Part shown: piece by piece, positions 32,082-40,433 of the stretch | Layout of the letters: every line of letters begins with the position of its first letter | Position numbering within the stretch: the first letter of the stretch is position 1 | Source of the DNA: Candidatus Scalindua rubra | GTDB taxonomy: Bacteria; Planctomycetota; Brocadiia; Brocadiales; Scalinduaceae | Assembly (NCBI GenBank): GCA_001723765.1 | Contig: MAYW01000014.1 | Coordinates: 1 to 48,371 of the forward strand | DNA length: 48,371 bases | Reading direction: 5' to 3' | The notes under the pieces: generated by a model | Databases searched by the model: none | Seen by the model: the letters and a program-made list of their open reading frames with translations, nothing else | Told to the model about the DNA's origin: nothing | Translations under genes and position numbers: made by a program

Positions 32082-33323
32082 CTACTCTGTCAATTTTTTT
32101 GAGGCCACAAAACGCTCGATGGTCAAGCCCTGCACCAGTATGGAAAATACCACTATAATGTAAGTGACCGTTAATAAAACTTCTCTTCCCGGTCCACTCG
32201 GAATGGATAGGGCCAGAGCCACTGATATACCACCACGCAAGCCACCCCACGTCATAATCTTTACGGCATCAGGACTAAAATCCCTTAAGAGTCGCATGGT
32301 CGTGACAGGCAAACCCACACTGATGAAACGTGCAAACAGTACAACCGGAATCATCGCCAGACCGGCAATTAAATAACTTCCCTTAATAGTAAGGACTAAA
32401 ATCTCTAAACCAATTAACAGAAAAAGGACTGCATTTAATATTTCGTCAATCAACTCCCAAAAGGAATCCAGGTGCTCCCTGGTGTTTTCGCTCATAGCAA
32501 AAAGACGCCCTTTGTTGCCAATAAATATTCCTGCAACCACCATGGCAATAGGACCAGAAACATGGATGGCATACGCAAGGGCATAACCGCCCATGACCAA
32601 CGCTAAAGTGAGTAACACTTCAACCTGATAATTATCCACACTCTTCAGCATCCTGTAAGCCAGCCAGCCTATGGCTAACCCGAAAAACACTCCACCTATG
32701 GCTTCTTCAATAAACAAGAATATTATATGTCTGGCCGTAACGTCATGACCTCCTGTAACAATTCCCATAATGACCAGAAACACAACTACAGCCACACCAT
32801 CATTAAACAGGCTTTCACCCGTGATCTTGGTTTCCAGACCCTTTGGAACCCCCGCTTTCTTTAAAATACCGATCACGGCTATTGGATCAGTCGGTGCAAT
32901 AAGGCTTCCGAACAACAAACAGTAAATAAATGGTAACCTGATCCCAACAAACCAGAAAACTATCCAGGCACAGCCACCAACTATAAAGGTACTCATTACC
33001 ACACCGAATGTAGCCAGTATGCTGATGATCCATTTGTGCCTGGCCAAATCCTCAAGATTTACGTGTAAGGCCCCGGAGAACAGGAGGAAGCTCAACATGC
33101 CATGCATCAGGGCTTTATTAAAATCGATACCCTCCAACACTGCCGTTGCCTTATTGTGAATGCCTTCAAAACCAAAGAAACCTAGCACTACCAGACTCAC
33201 AGATATAAGCATAGCGATCAGCATAATGCCTATGGTAGTCGGTAACCTGATAAATCGAAAATTGATATAACTGAAAATTGCCGCCAGGCTTAAGAGCAAG
33301 GCGGCGAGATCAATAACTTCCAT
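32082..33323 (-). CDS. Na+/H+ antiporter, CPA1 (NhaP) family
   Basis: 413 residues, about twelve hydrophobic segments. CPA1 motifs: SLIAPTDPIAVIGILKKAGV (transport-site Asp region), TGESLFNDGVAVVVFLVIMG (N-D pair), SGPIAMVVAGIFIGNKGR and WGGLRGGISVALALSIP. These place it as a sodium/proton exchanger of the NhaP/YjcE type. No cytoplasmic regulatory domain. Single leftward gene; 32 bases separate its start from the TumE gene stop upstream. Confidence 0.9.
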   Translation of the reverse strand: MEVIDLAALLLSLAAIFSYINFRFIRLPTTIGIMLIAMLISVSLVVLGFFGFEGIHNKATAVLEGIDFNKALMHGMLSFLLFSGALHVNLEDLARHKWIISILATFGVVMSTFIVGGCAWIVFWFVGIRLPFIYCLLFGSLIAPTDPIAVIGILKKAGVPKGLETKITGESLFNDGVAVVVFLVIMGIVTGGHDVTARHIIFLFIEEAIGGVFFGLAIGWLAYRMLKSVDNYQVEVLLTLALVMGGYALAYAIHVSGPIAMVVAGIFIGNKGRLFAMSENTREHLDSFWELIDEILNAVLFLLIGLEILVLTIKGSYLIAGLAMIPVVLFARFISVGLPVTTMRLLRDFSPDAVKIMTWGGLRGGISVALALSIPSGPGREVLLTVTYIIVVFSILVQGLTIERFVASKKLTE

Positions 33324-33355
33324 AATTTACACCATGTTTGTTATTTGTTTTATAT

Positions 33356-33742
33356 TTAGCATTCATGCTTTACAATAACCTTTGTAATTGCAGACAATAC
33401 TTTCTTTATATCCATAATAACATTGCCTGTTAGTTCGGATTCAATGATTTTGCCGTCATGTGCATGAAAATGGTGAGGATGGGTTTTTATTTTTGGGTAA
33501 TGGGGAGAATTGTCCCATCTAATAATAGGTGTATTACTAAAAAGCTGATAAGAATATAAAATCTGTCCTTTTGTCTTTACAAACCTTAACTCAAGCTTAT
33601 ATTTCGAAGGGATTAACCTGCATCGTATCTTATAAATACCACTTGCATGAATCTCATCAATGGTTTTTATTTCTACTCTTGATACAAGTTTACTCTCTTT
33701 CAGGGAAGAAATAACTTCAAGGAAATTAAACGTTTGATTCAC
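33356..33742 (-). CDS. tumE: TumE-like toxin (DUF6516 family)
   Basis: 128 residues. IRWDNSPHYPKIKTHPHHFH with a short DGKIIES motif is the conserved core of DUF6516/TumE toxins (R-W-D-N-x-P-H and H-H). YKLELRFVKTKGQILYSYQL fits the central sheet. The upstream partner frame overlaps its start by 17 bases, the normal antitoxin-first arrangement. The family is named as a toxin partner; activity is not visible from sequence. Confidence 0.75.
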   Translation of the reverse strand: MNQTFNFLEVISSLKESKLVSRVEIKTIDEIHASGIYKIRCRLIPSKYKLELRFVKTKGQILYSYQLFSNTPIIRWDNSPHYPKIKTHPHHFHAHDGKIIESELTGNVIMDIKKVLSAITKVIVKHEC

Positions 33743-34037
33743 TGTCGATAGCCTCTTTTAATGCCTCATTCCATGCATTCTTCATTTCAATAGCGCTGTT
33801 CCATTCCATCCAGACATCTTCTAATTCTGGAGTTGCCTTGTTTTTCAGCTTTTTTGAGAAAGTGTCAAAATTCTTTCCGTATTTCTTTTGATACGTTTTT
33901 ATAATCCTGTCGTAGGTCTTTATTTTACTTTCTATTTGGCTAATCACTATATCTTTCAGAGCAACTGTTTCGTCTTTATATGCCCCGGAAAGAACCAAGG
34001 GTTTAATTAAATGTTTAAGTATTTTTTCCGTTTTCAT
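33726..34037 (-). CDS. tumA: TumA-like antitoxin partner
   Basis: 103 residues, all helical and charged: YKDETVALKDIVISQIESKI, KTYQKKYGKNFDTFSKKLK and EDVWMEWNSAIEMKNAWNEA. The motif of a helix ending in MEWNSAI before a final helix is like proteins encoded next to DUF6516 toxins. ATG 34037 has GGAGAAGGA close upstream. It overlaps tumE, implying coupled translation. Confidence 0.65.
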   Translation of the reverse strand: MKTEKILKHLIKPLVLSGAYKDETVALKDIVISQIESKIKTYDRIIKTYQKKYGKNFDTFSKKLKNKATPELEDVWMEWNSAIEMKNAWNEALKEAIDSESNV

Positions 34038-34172
34038 CCGTTCCTTCTCCTTTTTGTCTCTAAAATGTTTCTGGCAAATTTTTTGACTATATAATTATAG
34101 ACTTTTTATTCACGTTTTCACGCATAATTTTCTTTAAAGTTTGAGACATAACATTGTCCACAGGAAAAGGCC

Positions 34173-34313
34173 TTACATGCCATTTCTCTCTACAAGAGCG
34201 AACTCAAGCTTTTTGTTCTCTGTACCACGTCCATGTTTCCCACGTACTTTCCCTCCATGTATTTCCTTACCTACCCAATCCTCTTTAATACCTGGGACGC
34301 AATACCGGATTAT
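34173..34313 (-). pseudogene. IS1595-type transposase remnant
   Basis: A 46-codon frame without start: PGIKEDWVGKEIHGGKVRGK then HGRGTENKKLEFALVERNGM*. The GGKVRGKHGRGTENKK...ALVER pattern resembles the core after the catalytic D-E-x-Y-x-G-G-K of IS1595/ISXO2-type transposases. Both ends are missing. The rightward frame at 34141-34323 on the other strand is its shadow. Confidence 0.45.
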
Positions 34314-34334
34314 TTATTCATAGAAATAAGTATG

Positions 34335-34359
34335 GTGTCCCCCGAATTACCCCGAATTA
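34335..34359. repeat. GTGTCCCCCGA-type RAYT/REP end
   Basis: GTGTCCCCCGAATTACCCCG, the same word as the multicopy GTGTCCCCCGATTT repeats at 46142-46194 and 46381-46463. It lies just beyond the decayed IS1595 piece. Confidence 0.5.
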
Positions 34360-34378
34360 TTTAAATCAAGTGAAAAAA

Positions 34379-35593
34379 TTACTTGAATCTCTTTAATTGA
34401 AAATGTTTTTTGTTTTGTGTGGTGGAGATGTAGTAAAACTTGTCCTGGGGAATGTAGATAAATGGAACATCCTCCTCTCTGCGAAACATAAAGTGGGAAA
34501 GGATCATACGGTTTACGGCCCTATGGCCGATAATCATAATGTTGTCCGAGGGGTTGCTCAGGTACAGAGCTTTTTTGATGCCACGATTTATTCTCTCCTG
34601 CATGGTAACATACCCTTCTCCCTCCGGATAGACGTAATTGTATTTGTCCTTTTTCCTTGCAGAGTACACGTGTGGCATCTGTGCCTTGATTTTCTCGTAA
34701 CTCATACATTCGCAAATTCCGCTGTTAATCTCGTCAAACTCTGTCAAAGGGATGATGGTGCAGTCTTCATGGATTTCTTTTATAGGTGATGCGGTTTGAT
34801 GCGTACGTTTTTTCTGGCTGGTAAATATCAAAGGGATTTTCTTCTTTTTAAAATAATTAGCAAGTGCCCTGGCCTGCGCCCAGCCTTTTTCAGTCAAATC
34901 CGAGTCTCCGCCGATGCGGTCCTCCAGGTTATAGTATGTTTCACCATGACGGATCAGGTAAAGGTTCTTTACCGTGTTTGTTACCAGGAAGTCCCTGATT
35001 TGGTCATAGTAAGGAATGATATCGGAGAGTCCTTCCCCTATGATACTGTTGTGGAGTGAATCAAGCCTGATGTAATTTCTTTCCCTTTCCAGGGGCTCCT
35101 CAATGGATTGGTAATAGGATATCCTTTCCCTGAAACCCTTAATCGCCTCTTCCCTGGTTAGATGTCCGAATTCGGCTAGATCGATCTTCCTGAGTATGCT
35201 TGCGCTGAGGATCTCTTCATCGTTATTTACACACTCAATAAACAGTATAGGGTGATCATTCAGCCTGGACTGGATACACTCCCTTCTGTCCCTGCTGACA
35301 TTGGATGCATCCAGGATTGCAACGTCTCCTACACTATTAAGAAACTTTTGAGCCCTTTCCATGTTGGTAAGGGCGATCTTTTCCCTTATGGCAACTCCCT
35401 CACTGTTATTTGAGTCGAAGAACCTGGCATAGGATGTGTTTCCACGGATCATCTTCCTTCTCAAATCACCGTTGTTGAAGATTCTGGTCTTTACCGATTC
35501 ATTTACCAGGCTTTCTTTGAGTTTGGTCGCAATCGTAGACTTTCCCCTTGCCGGGAGACCCACCATCGCAATATACAATCGATTGTTTTTCAT
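34379..35593 (-). CDS. Bifunctional 6-phosphofructo-2-kinase / fructose-2,6-bisphosphatase
   Basis: 404 residues. The N-terminal kinase has a P-loop at 11-20 (VGLPARGKST), a Walker-B-like ILDASNVSRDRR and IKGFRERISYYQSIEEP. The C-terminal phosphatase (from about 208) has the phosphohistidine motif LIRHGETYYN (H216), the acid FDEINSGICE (E288), YPEGEGYVTMQERI and IGHRAVNRMIL (H357). The order and the EINSGICECMSYEKI stretch follow the eukaryotic PFKFB enzymes that make and break fructose-2,6-bisphosphate. Such fusions are rare in bacteria. Whether this one sets F2,6BP levels is inferred; all catalytic residues appear present. Confidence 0.9.
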   Translation of the reverse strand: MKNNRLYIAMVGLPARGKSTIATKLKESLVNESVKTRIFNNGDLRRKMIRGNTSYARFFDSNNSEGVAIREKIALTNMERAQKFLNSVGDVAILDASNVSRDRRECIQSRLNDHPILFIECVNNDEEILSASILRKIDLAEFGHLTREEAIKGFRERISYYQSIEEPLERERNYIRLDSLHNSIIGEGLSDIIPYYDQIRDFLVTNTVKNLYLIRHGETYYNLEDRIGGDSDLTEKGWAQARALANYFKKKKIPLIFTSQKKRTHQTASPIKEIHEDCTIIPLTEFDEINSGICECMSYEKIKAQMPHVYSARKKDKYNYVYPEGEGYVTMQERINRGIKKALYLSNPSDNIMIIGHRAVNRMILSHFMFRREEDVPFIYIPQDKFYYISTTQNKKHFQLKRFK

Positions 35594-35714
35594 AGCATTT
35601 AATTTAGTTTCTCTTATTTCTCTATTTCTTGCACGGTCATATCAAATGGTTAGATGAAAAATTGCGTATGTCACAGTATTTCTTGTATTTACAGAATCTA
35701 CAGGATACAGCACA

Positions 35715-35822
35715 TCACATATCTTTTTCTTTTGACTTAAACCACATCTCGTACAGGGGTAGAGAAATGAGGGCGATAAAACAAGTGCCGAGAAGATAAT
35801 ATGATACTATTATGGATATAGT
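35715..35822 (-). pseudogene. Duplicated 3' end of the small membrane protein gene at 37605
   Basis: The leftward frame ends ...LLGTCFIALISLPLYEMWFK SKEKDM with stop at 35715-35717. The gene at 37605-38138 ends ...FLGFCFIALISLPLYEMWFR SKEADM. About 36 codons and about 90 percent of the bases match, but the upstream part is gone, replaced by the 3' end of the 35810 gene. This implies a former tandem arrangement with recombination or deletion. Confidence 0.75.
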
Positions 35823-37498
35823 GGAAAAAGCGGACGCCAGATACCTCCATAGTGTTCGTCATCGGTAGCGATGCTTAGTTTGCTTTCTGGGATAACTGGG
35901 GCACCCAAAGCCTCAACCTTCACACCATCCAGGCGCCATGCCGCAATAGGCTTCTCTTTCAAAAGACTATGTTCCATTTCTTTTATATTAACAATACCAA
36001 CATCATAAATTACTGATTTAAAAGGCCCTTTGTCTCCGGCATCTTCTGTAGCTGCAATCCACAAGTGTTTCTGGTTATCAATATACAAATCAGCACAATC
36101 ACGATTCATTGCGTCGTCTGGCCAATCTGGAGCGGCAAACGGTTTTTCTCCTTGTATGCGGAATATTGTATTAGGGAAATCCAAATTCAAGAGTCCCCAG
36201 CGTAGTTTGCCCTGCGGGTTTAGTTCTGAACCTCCACGTTCACCGAGGATAATTACCAGCGAATCATCCTTTGTTCCAATACATGCGATTCCTTCTACAT
36301 TGTCCGTGTCTCTTGGGAGTGAAAACACCCCTTTGACAACGGCAACCCAATCGTCGTTTTCATGTAAGATTTCAATATGAAAGATGCGACCGTATCTGCC
36401 TTGGTAATATCCGCTTTCGCATGCCAGGAATTCATATTTACTACCTGGAATTCGACAGATGGCTTCCAGATCACTTGCAGGATCACCCACTGTATCACCC
36501 CAATCCGTCAATACTAAACTATAAATTAAAGATGAATTCTGGTTGAAGGTTAGAATTCCGAATCTGTTTTCTCGGCTGTCTCCTTTAGTATCATGTACGA
36601 CTAAGAATCTTTTATTGTCGAGCTGAACCATTCCACTATAGCCTAGTGTTTTGGGAAACTTTGTATCTTCAGGCTTAACTTCGTGTAATGATATAAAGTA
36701 ACCAAAGGCGCGCTTGTCAAACTCCATTTCCTCCCACTTAAACACGAATCTTCCTATGAAATGTACCAAAATAAAAGCAAACACAATACAAATAACCATC
36801 CACAACTTTCGAAAATTATTTATTTTTGCGGAAGGGTATCTCACGGCAGCGAAGATAATTGTTACTAACACAAGAAGGATTGATACGAGGGAGAATGATC
36901 GAGTAAAGTTAATTTTTGTTTGAATGTGCTTCAATTCATCATAATAGTTGGGTTCCCGATAAACCCTGTTTTTGGCTGGGTAGTATACGACTGATGCAAT
37001 TTTTCCTAAATCTTCTTCGAATTCTATCAAATCTTTTTTTGATAAAATATATCGTTCAACTGCCTTTCTATTAATACCTCCATATCGGGATAGAAGTCCC
37101 AGCTTCGCAAGTTCCAACCCTAAACTTGTCGCTTTAATTTCCTTAACGGTTTTTTCTGATGGCAATGAATTGTTTCTGATTTTGTCTGGTGATTTGTTTA
37201 CAATTTTGAAAAGGACTTCCTTCCTAATACTTTTTTCTGACGGCAAAAGGGTGTTTATGAGCTTGTCTTTTTTATATTTATCGACAATAACGTTAGAAGC
37301 ACCTTCCATTAACATGCCTATTGCAAAGCAAAAGGCTATTAGTAGTCCAACCGTACTTAATTGGGTTAGCTTGTTCCGGATCTCAAGTCGAAAATATAAA
37401 TTTGTGCCAAAGAAAATATATAATAACAGCTCGACGCCAATAACTACATATGCACCAATAATTAAAGTAGCACCAAAATCCTGAAAACTTAAATCCAT
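35810..37498 (-). CDS. Membrane protein with C-terminal propeller-like domain, function unknown
   Basis: 562 residues. Four likely membrane segments: about 10-30 (LIIGAYVVIGVELLLYIFFG), 45-65 (LSTVGLLIAFCFAIGML), 195-215 (FSLVSILLVLVTIIFAAV) and 232-252 (LWMVICIVFAFILVHFIG), with a helical, basic loop between the second and third. The region after about 275 is a beta-rich extracytoplasmic domain: YSGMVQLDNKRFLVVHDTKG, DLEAICRIPGSKYEFLACES, NVEGIACIGTKDDSLVIILG and DCADLYIDNQKHLWIAATED. The repeated D-x-E-A/G-I-x-x-x pattern recalls esterase-like phytase or SdiA-regulated propellers. I do not know a family with this architecture. The next gene upstream is the 177-residue membrane protein, and a remnant of that gene abuts its 3' end. 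Confidence 0.65.
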   Translation of the reverse strand: MDLSFQDFGATLIIGAYVVIGVELLLYIFFGTNLYFRLEIRNKLTQLSTVGLLIAFCFAIGMLMEGASNVIVDKYKKDKLINTLLPSEKSIRKEVLFKIVNKSPDKIRNNSLPSEKTVKEIKATSLGLELAKLGLLSRYGGINRKAVERYILSKKDLIEFEEDLGKIASVVYYPAKNRVYREPNYYDELKHIQTKINFTRSFSLVSILLVLVTIIFAAVRYPSAKINNFRKLWMVICIVFAFILVHFIGRFVFKWEEMEFDKRAFGYFISLHEVKPEDTKFPKTLGYSGMVQLDNKRFLVVHDTKGDSRENRFGILTFNQNSSLIYSLVLTDWGDTVGDPASDLEAICRIPGSKYEFLACESGYYQGRYGRIFHIEILHENDDWVAVVKGVFSLPRDTDNVEGIACIGTKDDSLVIILGERGGSELNPQGKLRWGLLNLDFPNTIFRIQGEKPFAAPDWPDDAMNRDCADLYIDNQKHLWIAATEDAGDKGPFKSVIYDVGIVNIKEMEHSLLKEKPIAAWRLDGVKVEALGAPVIPESKLSIATDDEHYGGIWRPLFPLYP

Positions 37499-37604
37499 CT
37501 AAAGAATCTCCAATCTTATTCAGATATACCGAAGAGTTTTTTCCTCTACTGAAAATCAATAAAATTACGGTAAGTGCATTATTTACAAGAAAGAGAAAAA
37601 AACA

Positions 37605-38138
37605 TTACATATCTGCTTCTTTTGACCTAAACCACATCTCGTACAGGGGTAGAGAAATGAGGGCTATAAAGCAAAAACCGAGAAAAAAATATGATGCTAT
37701 TAATGATATGGAAAACACATCTGATTTGTACCTTATTAACCAGGGTCCAGATAAGTTCATTATAGTACCTACGAAGCCGACGCTATAAATCGTAATCTTT
37801 ATACATTCTCTTATCAAGGTCATAGAAAGGATGCGCGACATGACGAATATGATCAGGGGAATTGCGAATGCATGCACATGAGTGATTTCAACGATTTCTC
37901 TATACGACTTGGGGAAGAAGAAACCTTTCTGTAAGAGATTTTCGTCGTACTCGTAGCTTGATTCATTATTAGGCATTTCCTCGTTACCGCTGTAATGACG
38001 CACCGTATTTCTTGGAGAGAAGTTTGTTCTTTCGTAGAAATTGGCACAGGATACGTAGAAAGCATACGTCATGATTATGAGGAAAAACGTAATAGATAGT
38101 TTGTTACTTATTGGAGAATTTGAAAGATCTTTTGCCAT
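37605..38138 (-). CDS. Small four-helix membrane protein, unknown
   Basis: 177 residues with four hydrophobic segments: LSITFFLIIMTYAFYVSC (17-34), VHAFAIPLIIFVMSRILSM (about 88-106), IYSVGFVGTIMNLSG (about 116-130) and SISLIASYFFLGFCFIALIS (about 143-162). The loop after the first segment is hydrophilic and tyrosine-rich (NTVRHYSGNEEMPN...YEYDENLL). A His pair in ITHVHAFAIP at the second helix hints at a heme or metal site, as in small b-type membrane cytochromes, but this is only a guess. Co-oriented with the propeller-like membrane gene 106 bases downstream; a 3' copy exists at 35715. Confidence 0.6.
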   Translation of the reverse strand: MAKDLSNSPISNKLSITFFLIIMTYAFYVSCANFYERTNFSPRNTVRHYSGNEEMPNNESSYEYDENLLQKGFFFPKSYREIVEITHVHAFAIPLIIFVMSRILSMTLIRECIKITIYSVGFVGTIMNLSGPWLIRYKSDVFSISLIASYFFLGFCFIALISLPLYEMWFRSKEADM

Positions 38139-38149
38139 TCTTTTTTACG

Positions 38150-38520
38150 GGAAAACAGGATAAAGACATTCGGCTGAGCGTTCGACCGAGACTTCGACGG
38201 TGAGCTCAGCCGAACCACTCACGTCGAGGGCCCTTCGATAAGCTCAGGGTGGTGAGCTTTGCCGAATCCGCTCAGCCGAAGCCTAATGATAAATGGTAAA
38301 AAATAATCTGCGGATTATAAACAAATGACCTATCAAAAAAAAGAATAAAAAATATTGCAAATCATGTTAGTAATATTTCACAAAATAGATTCCCACGTTC
38401 GCAGAGCTAAGCCAAAGCTGAGCTTAGCTTAGTCAGCTTCGTGGGAATGACAAAGAGCATAAGATTGTCATTCCCGACACCCCCCGCCTGCTGTCGGGCA
38501 GGGATCGGGAACTATAGACT
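38150..38520. repeat. Cluster of dispersed palindromic repeats
   Basis: No gene. Holds TTCGGCTGAGC / GCTCAGCCGAA words (38168-38290), AGCTTAGCTTAG words near 38400-38440 shared with 40165-40195, and CCCGACAccccccgcctgcTGTCGGG (38474-38499). The GCTGAGC/AGCCGAA words echo the in-gene insert of the nuclease at 1228-1926. Confidence 0.6.
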
Positions 38521-40140
38521 TTATTGTTTTTTCTTCAGTAATGAGGTGTATAGATATCTTAACTCTTCTGATTTTAATAGAAATGATACGGTAAAGAACG
38601 TGGTGAGGGCAATAATTAAGGGTACAAAAAGTCTCATAAACTTTATCATAAGCTCGCCATGACCTGTTGGGAGCAATTTCAGGGTTATCCAGCATGTAAT
38701 ACACATGAAAAGGGCTGCAATCAATGTCTTGAGAGTTGATGTGAAGATGTGCTTAGGGCCCGTGATATTGAGCTTTCTTTGGAGAATGGCAAATAGAATT
38801 ATTATTTGGATGATTGCGCATATGGCCGTTGCCAATGCGAGCCCTCCTTCGCGAAGAAACCAGATGAGCGTTAGATTGAGGATAAGGTTAAGACCCACCA
38901 TACCAGCGCCTACTTTTACAGGCGTTAGTGTATCTTGCATGGAGTAAAAAGCCCTTATGATTACGTGGGAAGTAGAATAGGCCCATACACCCATTGCATA
39001 AAAGGCAATGACAGTGGATGTTCGATATGTTGATTCCACTGTAAATGCATTTCTCTCGTAAAACAACTCTACGAGCGGTCTTCGCAACAATATTAAGCCT
39101 ATGGACGCAGGTATTCCAATAAATAGTACAACCCTTATTGCCTGATTAAATGTATCGGTGAAGTTTGTCCAGTCTTTACGTGCTGCATGTGTTGAGAAAA
39201 AGGGGAATACGGCTGTTGCCATTGCAATTCCAAATACGCCTAACGGGAATTGAATAAGTCTGTCGCCATAGTACAATACTGATGCAGCACCTGTTTCCAG
39301 TGGATATGGTATTGCAATTCCTGCAATAAAGAATTCTTCGGCACCACCTGGTGGCCTGGCAAAGGATATTGCAATAAGACTATCCATTAACACGTTTATC
39401 TGAACGGCGGCCAAACCAAAGATTATTGGCAGCATCAGAGCAAAGATGCGCCTTAGGCCAGGATGTGAAAAGTATAATGAAGGTTTGAAAATTATTCCCT
39501 TGTTTTTTAATATCGGTAACTGAATTGCCAATTGAATCATACCTCCGATGAGGATGGCAATAGCAACACCAAATATTTTTTTATCCAGTGTATTCCCAAA
39601 TACAGGTGTAAGTAAGATTACGCCCATTATCCAGCATATGTTTAGAGCAACAGGTGCGAGGGCAGGCATGAGAAAGTGTTTGAGTGAATTCAGGACAGCC
39701 ATTGCGAATGCTACCATACATATAAATAACACGTACGGGAATGTTATTAAGAGAAGATTTAGTACTAATTCCCATTTGTGATTAATGGAGAAAACTGAGG
39801 GTATTACTGAGAATGAAGTTTCTGCTAAAATAATCAAACCTCCAAGGATTATAAAAAGTAACGTCCCGGTCACGTTTACCAATTCCCATGCATCCTTTTT
39901 GCCTTTTGTTTCAAGATATTCTGTAAAGACGGGAATGAAGGCAGCGCTCAATGCCCCTTCACCGAAGAGGCGGCGGAAGAGATTTGGTATCTTGAAGGCG
40001 ACAACAAAGGCATCCCAGGCCAGGCTGGTCCCAAAAAAGCTTGCACATATTATGTCCCTTGCCAGGCCCAAAATTCTACTCAACAGTGTGCAAAGGCTTA
40101 CGGTCTTTGCGGATTTTAAGAAACTCTTCTTTTCGTGCAT
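38521..40140 (-). CDS. murJ: Lipid II flippase MurJ
   Basis: 539 residues with about fourteen membrane segments, a full-length MATE-like MurJ. N-terminal family sequence LLSRILGLARDIICASFFGT and FVVAFKIPNLFRRLFGEGAL SAAF (split here) are diagnostic, with charged residues R18-like, D and R in transport positions; later FPLGVFGIAMATAVFPFFS and GIPASIGLILLRRPLVELFYERNAF. It moves lipid-linked peptidoglycan precursors across the inner membrane. Single leftward gene flanked by repeats. Confidence 0.95.
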   Translation of the reverse strand: MHEKKSFLKSAKTVSLCTLLSRILGLARDIICASFFGTSLAWDAFVVAFKIPNLFRRLFGEGALSAAFIPVFTEYLETKGKKDAWELVNVTGTLLFIILGGLIILAETSFSVIPSVFSINHKWELVLNLLLITFPYVLFICMVAFAMAVLNSLKHFLMPALAPVALNICWIMGVILLTPVFGNTLDKKIFGVAIAILIGGMIQLAIQLPILKNKGIIFKPSLYFSHPGLRRIFALMLPIIFGLAAVQINVLMDSLIAISFARPPGGAEEFFIAGIAIPYPLETGAASVLYYGDRLIQFPLGVFGIAMATAVFPFFSTHAARKDWTNFTDTFNQAIRVVLFIGIPASIGLILLRRPLVELFYERNAFTVESTYRTSTVIAFYAMGVWAYSTSHVIIRAFYSMQDTLTPVKVGAGMVGLNLILNLTLIWFLREGGLALATAICAIIQIIILFAILQRKLNITGPKHIFTSTLKTLIAALFMCITCWITLKLLPTGHGELMIKFMRLFVPLIIALTTFFTVSFLLKSEELRYLYTSLLKKKQ

Positions 40141-40263
40141 ATAGAACTTAGCTCCTGCAAAGCCGACTAAGCTAAGCTCAGCTTTGGCTTAGCTCATGTC
40201 GCTAACTTCTTGTTTTGCTTTGCAAAATGAATTCTACACTAAAAACTGTATACTAACGCTCGT

Positions 40264-40417
40264 GGTACTACAACCTAAATTGAGCGATTTATGTAGCCGC
40301 AACCTTCAGGTTGCGTAACTTACGTGAAATTGTCATAAACCCATTAAATGATGAAGAACGCAGGCTAAAGCCTGCGGCTACAACAATTTCATCAAATAAA
40401 TCGCTCAACTTAGGTAC
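40264..40417. mobile_element. MITE-like element with nested inverted repeats
   Basis: About 154 bases. Outer arms CCTAAATTGAGCGATTTA (40274-40291) and TAAATCGCTCAACTTAGG (40397-40414) match at 17 of 18 positions and are flanked by GTAC on both sides (GTAC-taCAA left, GTAC right). Inside are a hairpin with CGCAACCTTCAGGTTGCG and one with CGCAGGCTAAAGCCTGCG, themselves bounded by TGTAGCCGC / GCGGCTACA, and ATTTCA/TGAAAT words. No coding capacity. The terminal GTAC could be the target duplication. Confidence 0.7.
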
Positions 40418-40433
40418 AAATAAGTTTTATAAA

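Noticed and set aside
31957-32250. 97-residue leftward frame
   Set aside because: Shadow of the antiporter gene end and of the inverted repeat at 31994-32056.
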